Shown here: positions 57,244 to 64,000 of the stretch, in pieces | How the letters are laid out: every line of letters begins with the position of its first letter | Position numbering within the stretch: position 1 is the first letter of the stretch | NCBI GenBank assembly: GCA_018296165.2 | Contig: JACKQL020000017.1 | Location: forward strand, 682,001-746,000 | Length of the DNA stretch: 64,000 bases | From: Termitomyces sp. T153 | Lineage: Eukaryota > Basidiomycota > Agaricomycetes > Agaricales > Lyophyllaceae | Direction: 5' to 3' | Made by a program: the position numbers and the translations under genes | The notes under the pieces: generated by a model | The model's database searches: none | Told to the model about the DNA's origin: nothing | What the model saw: only the letters and a program-made list of their open reading frames with translations

Positions 57244-58460
57244 TATGTCTCAGCTCACCAATCCAGACACTCTCCTGGAGGCTCTGGCCCCTCAGGAGAA
57301 AGCCTGGACTTGCCTGCTACACCTAGAGAACCAGGTGCAACTGATGCATTCATCCCTCACCCATCACACAACCAAACTCTCTACCCTCCACCAGACCACT
57401 GATCATATTTCCCAATCCCTCCAAGCACTGCTAGAATGCTGCCCCTTATCTTTGCACCACCCCCAGTGATGGAACCACCCCTGGCAGCTCTGGTAGTCAC
57501 TCCCATAGCTCTGCTGTCCCTCTGATCATGGCTTCCATGCCCCATGCTCCCAGATGCATACAACAGTGCTTGCTCCAGTAAGGAGTGCTTTCTCCAGTCA
57601 TGTCTCACCTACATCCACCTCAGCAGAGATGCCTTTGACTCCAATGCATTGAAGATAGCTTCAGTTCTGTCATATATGAAGACTGGACTGGCCTCCACCT
57701 ACACATTACAGGTGTTCTGCCACTCTGGAGGTGTCAGAAGTTTTGCAGATTGGGCCACTTTTGAAAAAGACTTCTGGGCAGAGTTTTCCTCATTGACCCT
57801 GCCAAAACTGCTGCTTTGGTGCTATGTGACAGGGAGCAGTATGGGCAAGGGAAGAGGATGCTGGATAAGTACATTGATTCCTTCCAGGTGCTAGTCAAGC
57901 AAGCTGCCTACCCTGACAGTCTCCAACTATGCCTTGCATTCCAGGACAGCCTGCACCCTGCACTGATAGAGCACATCAATAACCTGGCTGAGGGCTGCTC
58001 AGACAATGAAAGGAATGCCTCCTGGTACAAGATGGCCCAGAATCAGTGGCAGCTCATAGAGATCTGATGAGAGCTCTGCCACTTGCACTTGATGCAGTGC
58101 ACTGCTCTAGATGCTAGTCTCTGTTTCCCTGCTGCTGCACTCCCAGCACCTGCCCCTACTCTGGCCATCCTCACACCATGCTCCCTGCTGCCAAGCCTTC
58201 CCATGGACATAGATGCAGCCTGACAGCACTGCCCCATGCTGCTACTGTGCTGGAGATGTGAAAAACCAGGGCACTTTGCATGACATTGCTCATTGAGTTT
58301 GGAGGTGTGCTATCTCTCTATAGTGGAGCAGGAGGAGCTTCTCCTGCAGCTGTTGGCTGCAAAGAATGCCACCAGAGCTCTGTCACTAGATGAGCTGGCA
58401 CTGGAGTTGACTCCAGAGGAGATTGGCACTTGTGCATCCTTGGAGGAGGATTTTTAGTCA
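57244..58460 (+). pseudogene. gag: gypsy gag, plus strand
   Basis: N-terminal coiled region (57245-57469, EALAPQEKAWTCLLHLENQV), then the capsid domain across 57600-58067 with one frame change near 57816 (LSYMKTGLASTYTL, FADWATFEKDFWAEFSS, LDKYIDSFQVLVKQAAYPDS). The zinc knuckle CWRCEKPGHFA, stop, HC at about 58252-58289 has TGA in place of the usual Arg codon. Further downstream an acidic stretch reaches a TAG at 58456. CpG-poor throughout. Confidence 0.8.
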
Positions 58461-58668
58461 AGCAGCAGATGAGGTGTATGCCTTTGTTACTGGGTATTAA
58501 CAGGTTCTCATGTCTGTCACTAAAAGATGAAATTGCCCTTCCTAATGTCTAGCATTTTAAGACAGAAGAACCTCAGCTTTCCTCTCTAGACATACAAACA
58601 CCAACCCCAGAGTCCAGGCCAAGCCCCCCAACACCAGCTAGGCTCTGCTGGCACCACCCCACCTGGGA

Positions 58669-59118
58669 GTGCTAACTACCCCAGCAATATGTAGTGGCCT
58701 CAAGCTCATTGGAAAGCTCATTGCACCTCAATGTAGTACTCAAGACCATGGACACCCAGCAAACTCACAGAGTCACTGCCCTCCTAGACAGCAGAGTGAT
58801 AGGACTGTTCCTAAACTCAGAGTTTGTGAAGTGCTGCAGCCTGATCACACAGCCACTTTCCAGCCCATTCCAGTGTTCAACATTGATGGAACATCAAACA
58901 AAGCCAGCTCCATGGTTGACCTTGTCCTCTACTACCAGAACTATACTGAGTGTGCAGTCTTTGCCATTACCAGTTTAGGCAAGCAGAACATGATCCTTAG
59001 TTTTACATGGCTCCAGAAGCACAACCCCAAAGTAGACTGGGCCCAGGGCAAGGTAACTATGAGCCAATGCCCCTGGAAGTGCTCCACCTATGCCACCAAG
59101 GTCAGAGAAGAGTGCTAG
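58669..59118 (+). pseudogene. gypsy protease domain
   Basis: The active site appears as TALLDSRVIGLFLNSEFVK (58771-58830), with Asp-Ser-Gly changed to Asp-Ser-Arg. The frame then shifts and continues in another as VDLVLYYQNYTECAVFAITS and MILSFTWLQKHNPKVDWAQG to 59118. The order and motifs fit the plus-strand gypsy element that starts with the gag at 57.2 kb. Confidence 0.8.
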
Positions 59119-59442
59119 GCTGAAGTTTGAGAGCATGCAGCCATTCAGGTATGCCATGCTGGCCATCTCCCCTTTGCAGATCTAGACCTCCTAGACTCCT
59201 TGCCTCTGGCATTCCCCCATAGAAAGGCCCTCTACAAGGATGACTGGAGCAGTGGTGGGGCCCCAGAGGAGGAACTAGGAGGAGAGTTTGGAGGTGTACA
59301 TGACCCAGAGCTCCTGGATGAGGCAGTGGAAGTTGGATACCAGATCTACACCACCACCTTATGCTCCCCACCCTCCTCCATGGAGATTTGGGCTAGCCAG
59401 ACCACATTCCAGTGACTGGCCCAGGCATTTGCTGCTAACTCT

Positions 59443-60900
59443 GTGCCCCAGGCATTTCAGGACATTGTGCCTCCATACCTCCATGCATTTGAGAACATGT
59501 TCTCTAAGGCCTCATTCAACTTGCTCCTAGAGCACAAACAGTGGGACCATGCCATTGAACTAATGCCAGATTCTAAGCCTTCAAGCTGTAAGGTCTATCC
59601 ACTGGCACCCAAGGAGCAGGACAAGCTTGATGCTTTCTTACAAGAGAACCTGGACTCCAGTCACATCTACTTCTCCAAGTTCCTAATGGCTTCTCCAGTC
59701 TTCTTTATCAAGAAGAAGGATGGGTTGCTCTGACTGGTCTAGGACTACTGGGTTCTTAATGCCATGACTGTGAAGAACTGCTACCCTCTCCTCTTCATCT
59801 CCAAGCTGATCAATAACCTCCAGAGTGTGTGGTACTTCACTAAACTGGATGTGTAAGGGCAACCTCTAGAGGCTGGGGCTCAATCACACAGCTGGCAAAG
59901 GGAAATCCAAAGTCTATTCAGTACTGTACAGTGTCTACTGAGATAACTACTCACCTGGCAAAGGGAAATCCAAAGAGAACAAGTCTGGGGATTCCCTAGG
60001 CCAGGTGTGATGCTTCAGAGGCTTCAGAAGCATGAGAAACAACTGTACAGTATGACAGAGAAAAAAGACACAAGTGATGTGTCAGCAATTGGTCAGCAGT
60101 TACATAAGCCAGTGGCAGTGTCAAAGGGCCACACTTGTCTGAATTCACTGCTGGCACTCAATTGTGTTCCTTGGGAAAAAATCAAAAGGAAACCTGTTAT
60201 GCCATTTCCTATGTGGCAATTTCTGATGGAAAAAGTCTTTGAACAAAGGAAATTTGCCTTTTTCTATAGTCAAAAGCTAGCCAAGAGACAGATGACAGGT
60301 TTCTTTGACTCTTTTTCCATTAGAAACATTTTCTGGCCCCAGCAGTGATTATTGACAGAGAACTGGTGCAGCCTGAGGGCTGAAACTAGGACCAATAGAT
60401 AGGGAAAAGGAAGGAGAATAAAAGAAAACTATAATGGAGCAAATCTGACCAGAACTGGAGGAGGAGAAGGGGAAACAAGTGAGACATCCCCTGACAGGAT
60501 GTCTGGTGGGGATACAACAATGTGTGCATCCACAAGGGAGATAAATGGAAGGCTGCCTTCCAGACCAACCAGGGGTTGTTTGAACCTCTTGTCATGTTCT
60601 CTGGACTCACCAATAGTCTGGCCACCTTCCAGACAATGGTGAACAATATCTTCTGAGACCTCATTGCCAAAGGCATCATGTGCATAAACCTCAATGACAT
60701 CCTTATCTACACCAAAACATTGGAGGAGCACTACTGGATCATGTGCCTTGTCTTGGAACACCTCCACTATTACCAACTCTATCTCAAACCAGAGAAGTGT
60801 GAGTTTGAACAAACCTGAAATAAGTATCTCAAGCTGATCATCTCACACAGAGCTGTGGAGATGGATCCAGTGAAGGTGGCAGGTGTTGCAGAGTGGCTAG
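59443..60900 (+). pseudogene. gypsy reverse transcriptase, cut by an LTR
   Basis: 59443-59851 gives HAIELMPDSKPSSCKVYPLA, FLMASPVFFIKKKDGLL, stops, then YFTKLDV. The rest resumes after the inserted LTR at 60502: WWGYNNVCIHKGDKWKAAFQ, GLFEPLVMFSGLTNSLATF. The catalytic box reads INLNDIL where YLDD is expected, so a catalytic Asp is lost. Then LYLKPEKCEFEQT and VEMDPVKVAGVAEWL reach 60900, where another LTR begins. The connection to RNase H and integrase is missing from this window. Confidence 0.88.
59852..60496 (+). mobile_element. Solo LTR inserted in the RT gene, 645 bp, TSD GGATG
   Basis: TGTAAGGGCAACC to CATCCCCTGACA, flanked by a perfect GGATG at 59847-59851 and 60497-60501. Removing it and one repeat rejoins the RT frame as KLDVWWGYNN, an internal proof of the borders. 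It is the same family as 56542-56900 and 56906-57163. It contains a short direct repeat (CTGGCAAAGGGAAATCC twice, about 59892 and 59955). Confidence 0.92.
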
Positions 60901-62090
60901 TGTCACGACCCGTCCCCTGGACCCCTGCACATTGTCCAGCAACCTCCCGTTCCCCAAAACCCCCAATGCTCTGCCGAACTTCCACCCATGCCCCGCACCT
61001 ATTTTGATTAGCCCCGATGCACCCTCAGCTAACTCTGATGCCTCCCCAGCTAACTCTGACGGCCCCCTGGCCAACTTCGACGCCTTCCCCACAGCCACTG
61101 ACACTTACCCTGGATCTCCTGAACCCCGAGAACCACCCCTGCTGTTCCCAATCTTTGCCACCCATCATCAACTCAACACCCTGGCTCCTCTGACCCATTC
61201 TGGAGTATCACAACAACCTCAGGGCAACCCGCATTCCCAAATGATCCCATGAACATATCAACGTGGCCCGACCCTTGATTGCAACCAACACCCACCAACT
61301 CCATCAAGCTCTGCCAAGCCCCGCCGCCACAGCCAACGTACTCCGAAGTTCTCCAGTAGTCAGTATATAAGACGTCGAGTAGCTCTTTGTACTCTAGTCT
61401 TGATGTTACCTACCTATTGTTAATGTTACCTATGGTCTGATTGTTTTCTTTCTCGTGTTCCGTGTTCCGTGTCTTGTTTTCCTTACTCTCAGTCTCCTGG
61501 TCTTATCTCAGTCTCCCGGTCTTATCTCAGTCTCCTGGTCTTGTCTTGTCTCCATTTCGTTATCATTCTCATTATTGTTTTGTATCTCTGCACGAATCTA
61601 TTCTTGTTCCATCTCGACTCCATTTCATTTCATCCAACGCTGTCTCGGTGACTCCGTCTGGCCGTTGTGCCCAAGTCTTCCTCAACCTTAATGACCTCAC
61701 AAACTCTGCAATTATGATTACAAACCCCGACACTCTTTTGCCAGATCTGAACCTCGCTCTTTGCTCAGTTCTGGACTCCATCAACCCCAATTGATCTTCC
61801 ATCAAACCCCAGCTCCACTCCCATTGATCGCGTAGCCTCCTACCCCTTTGCATCCGCGAGTCTCCCATACAGTCTTCTGCCTGAACTCTGCCAAGCCCAT
61901 CCCATTTCCTCGCAATCCGACTCTCTGGACCTCCCCAGACCTGTTCAGATCACATCCCACTGACTATCCACACAAGCAATCAGTGCCCAGAATGCTTTCA
62001 AGTGTTCGGTTGCCAGTGCAAGGGGATCACGCCCGCCTAGTAAGGACTCGCCCAGTGCAGCTGAGCCCCCGTGGTCAGTGGAACCTGACA
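60901..62090 (-). mobile_element. LTR of the 1.1 kb family (copy B), minus orientation
   Basis: On the plus strand TGTCACGACCCG to GGAACCTGACA, the reverse of copies A and C (shared CTAGTAAGGACTCGCCCAG, GAGCCCCCGTGGTCAG). It breaks the RT frame at its left edge. The flanks GCTAG and TAACA do not match, so it is not a simple solo insertion; the right side may have been rearranged. It is CpG-rich, hence recent. Repeats of CAGTCTCCTGGTCTTATCT type lie at 61490-61545. Confidence 0.8.
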
Positions 62091-63314
62091 TAACATCAAG
62101 ACTCTACCTTACCCTGTCCATGATGCCCGCACTATCTCCGCACACACAATCAAATAACTCCGATGTCTATGGTCTACCCATGCCTGGAAACCCTTATGAT
62201 TCATACGGCCCTGCCCAATTTGCTGAGGCACATTGAGTCGCGGATCTGACACCAAATGTCCCCTCCACTCCAGTTACATCCATACAATGGCTCCCCCCAT
62301 GGACACCCTCCCCAACCCACACCCAACCTCAAACCCCTCATGCAGACCATCAAATCATCTCCCACCCCACCCTTACCCTCTCCGCCAACTCCGTTCCCTT
62401 GCACAAAGTTGACTCCGACGTCACCCAAAGAACAGCATTCTAAAACCTGGTGACCATCCGACCAAATGAGCAACAATGTCTCCGGCACTGCGCCAACCCT
62501 CCGACAAACAATAACGCCAACCCACCGCAAAACAGTCACCCATTGCACAAAGGATCACTAGCCATGATGAGACCACTGAGAACACGCTTCCCCAAAGCCC
62601 GCCTGTGGATCCACCAACCCACTAGCAACCCCGCAGACTGACGAATGTGACTAATCACCAACAACATTACCAAACCCTACTACCAACCACCCGACCCTCA
62701 CCACGATCACCCCCAAGGAACTACGCCCTGCAACAACTAGCCCCGAAATCACCAAAATCAAGCTCAACCCAACAACCCCAACAACAGAGCAAGAACCCCA
62801 GACCTAGGCTATGCTCCAACCCCAGAACCTGCTTCCGGTCAGTTGGGGACCTTGGTCGACTTGGCCATCACCCCTGCCCAACAAATGAAGGGGCCCCAAC
62901 ACCTCCGACCCGACCCCAACAATCCCGGAACAAGACCAAGACACCCCCAAGCTTCTAGATGGTCAGGAAAAGAATGGCTACGCACCTCCACCCCACTGCC
63001 CAAAGCACAGCCCCAAAGTTGACAAGGAGAACCATGGCACCCCAACTCTCAACAAGGGACAACTCCGGACTGCACCGCTATTTCAACACCTTCTCCCACA
63101 CAATCTGGAACCCCCAACATTGAGGACCCTTGACGCTGACCCTCCCCGCATGCCACTCCTGAACCTAAACTCCACCACCAGACTCCGCCACCTCCCACAA
63201 AGGAACCCCCAGCATAGGAGCCACCCCAAACTAACTATAGGAAAAAGGACCCTATATGAAGTAGTTCCCCTAAGTACTCTAAATTTGCTGACATGTTCAT
63301 ATAAGGGAGGGAGA
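62091..63314. other. Retroelement internal DNA with conflicting primer and polypurine signals
   Basis: A CpG-rich, on the plus strand C-rich, stretch between inverted LTR copies B and C. On the minus strand TGGTGTCAGATCCGCGAC near 62243-62260 looks like a primer binding site. On the plus strand AAGGGAGGGAGA at 63303-63314 is a polypurine tract touching LTR C. Pro-rich frames (62256-62453) and a piece LGTLVDLAITPAQQMKGPQH (about 62848-62905) look weakly coding. No Gag or Pol domain is recognised. Confidence 0.4.
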
Positions 63315-64000
63315 TGTCAGGTTCTGCTGACTCTGGGGGCTCAGCTGCACTGGGCAAGTCCTTACTAGGCAGGCGTGATCCCCTTGCACTGGTAACCGAA
63401 CACTCGAAGACGTTCCGGGTACTAATGGCTTGTGCGGATAGTTGGTGGGATGTGATCCGAATGGATCCGGAGAGGTCTGGGGAAGTCAGATTGTGAGGAA
63501 ATGAGACGGCCTTGGCAGGGCTCAGGCAGAAGACCATAAGGGAGATTTGCGGAAGCAAAGGAGTAGGTGGCTGTGTGATCAATGGGAGCGGGGCTGGGGT
63601 TTGATGGGAGATCAATTGGAGTTGATGGGGTCCAGGACCGAGCAAAGAGCGAGGTTCGGACCTGGTGAAAGAGTGTTGGGGTTCGTGATCGTAATCGCGG
63701 AGTTTGTGAGGTCGTTTAGGTTGATGAGGACTTGGGCACAATGGCCAGACGGAGTCACCGAGACAGCGTCAGACGAAATGGAATGGGGTTGATATGGAAC
63801 AAGAGTAGATTCGAGTGGAGATACGAAACGATAATGAGAACGATAATGAAATGGAGACAAGACAAGACCGGGAGACTGAGATAAGACCGGGAGACTGAGA
63901 TAAGACCGGGAGACTGAGAGTAAGGAGAACGAGACATGAAACACAAAACACAAAACACGAAAAGGAAACAATCAGACCATAGGTAACGTTAAGCAATATC
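63303..64000 (+). mobile_element. LTR of the 1.1 kb family (copy C), cut by the window edge
   Basis: Starts TGTCAGGTTCTGCTGACTC at 63315 right after a polypurine tract (63303-63314), so it is placed as a 3' LTR of a plus-strand element. It aligns with copy A in the same orientation from the first base (GGGCTCAGC, CTTACTAGGCAGGCG) and includes four GACCGGGAGACTGAGATAA-type repeats at about 63865-63920. It continues beyond 64000. CpG-rich. Confidence 0.85.

Noticed and set aside
61441..61868. Frames rich in Ser/Leu (for example 117 codons at 61441)
   Set aside because: They come from the GAGACTGAGA-type repeats of LTR copy B and recur as shadows in copies A and C.
1..64000. CRISPR, prokaryotic operon, rRNA or phage structure
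   Set aside because: Spliced genes, LTR retroelements and KDZ sequence mark a fungal nuclear genome; the tandem repeats seen lack repeat-spacer structure.

Overview
The window reads as repeat-rich nuclear DNA of a filamentous basidiomycete, most likely an Agaricomycete. Three things point that way: a KDZ (Kyakuja-Dileera-Zisupton) transposase relic, host genes broken by many 50-70 bp GT-AG introns and belonging to families I know from mushroom genomes, and gypsy/copia proteins of the mushroom type. I see no bacterial operon, rRNA, CRISPR array or intact canonical tRNA. Species cannot be named from this sequence.

Two kinds of DNA alternate. About 1-29.8 kb, 30.6-33.9 kb, 41.2-51.05 kb and 54.5-60.9 kb is nested transposon DNA almost without CpG; its reading frames are broken mainly by TGA/TAG stops. 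About 29.85-30.6, 33.9-41.1 and 51.06-54.5 kb has normal CpG and carries the only convincing host genes: an intact-looking MFS transporter (33.9-36.4 kb, minus), a 271-residue TLC-type membrane protein (40.2-41.1 kb, plus, three exons) and a seven-helix receptor-like protein (52.6-54.0 kb, minus). CpG-rich islands inside the poor DNA are recent insertions.

Layout: 1-5.6 kb, minus-strand Ty3/gypsy element (pol running off the left edge, long gag frame, primer site, LTR) whose LTR holds a tRNA-headed SINE-like element; 5.6-7.8 kb, a duplicated block with a solo LTR; 7.8-9.7 kb, gag-like relics; 10.3-12.3 kb, a decayed Zn2Cys6/coiled-coil gene; 12.5-13.5 kb, a tandem array of tRNA-like units; 13.5-17 kb, a minus-strand hypothetical gene cut by a solo LTR; 18-21.7 kb, the KDZ relic followed by a repeat-protein relic to 23.2 kb; 23.9-25.7 kb, a second tRNA-like array with a second SINE-like copy inside; 26.6-33.4 kb, retroelement fragments; 33.9-41.1 kb, host genes with one MITE-like element; 41.2-46.4 kb, relics; 46.4-51.9 kb, a full-length copia element with both LTRs and target duplication, inserted in a minus-strand gene; 52-54 kb, host gene; 55.3-64 kb, gypsy fragments with at least six LTR copies of two families.

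The strongest observations are (1) a roughly 1 kb tRNA-headed, simple-repeat-tailed retroposon present twice with perfect 14-15 bp target duplications; (2) two ordered arrays of tRNA-like units; and (3) LTRs of a single copia element that differ almost only at CpG, the 5' LTR having lost every CpG that the 3' LTR keeps, with a sharp border near 51.06 kb that must have formed after the insertion.
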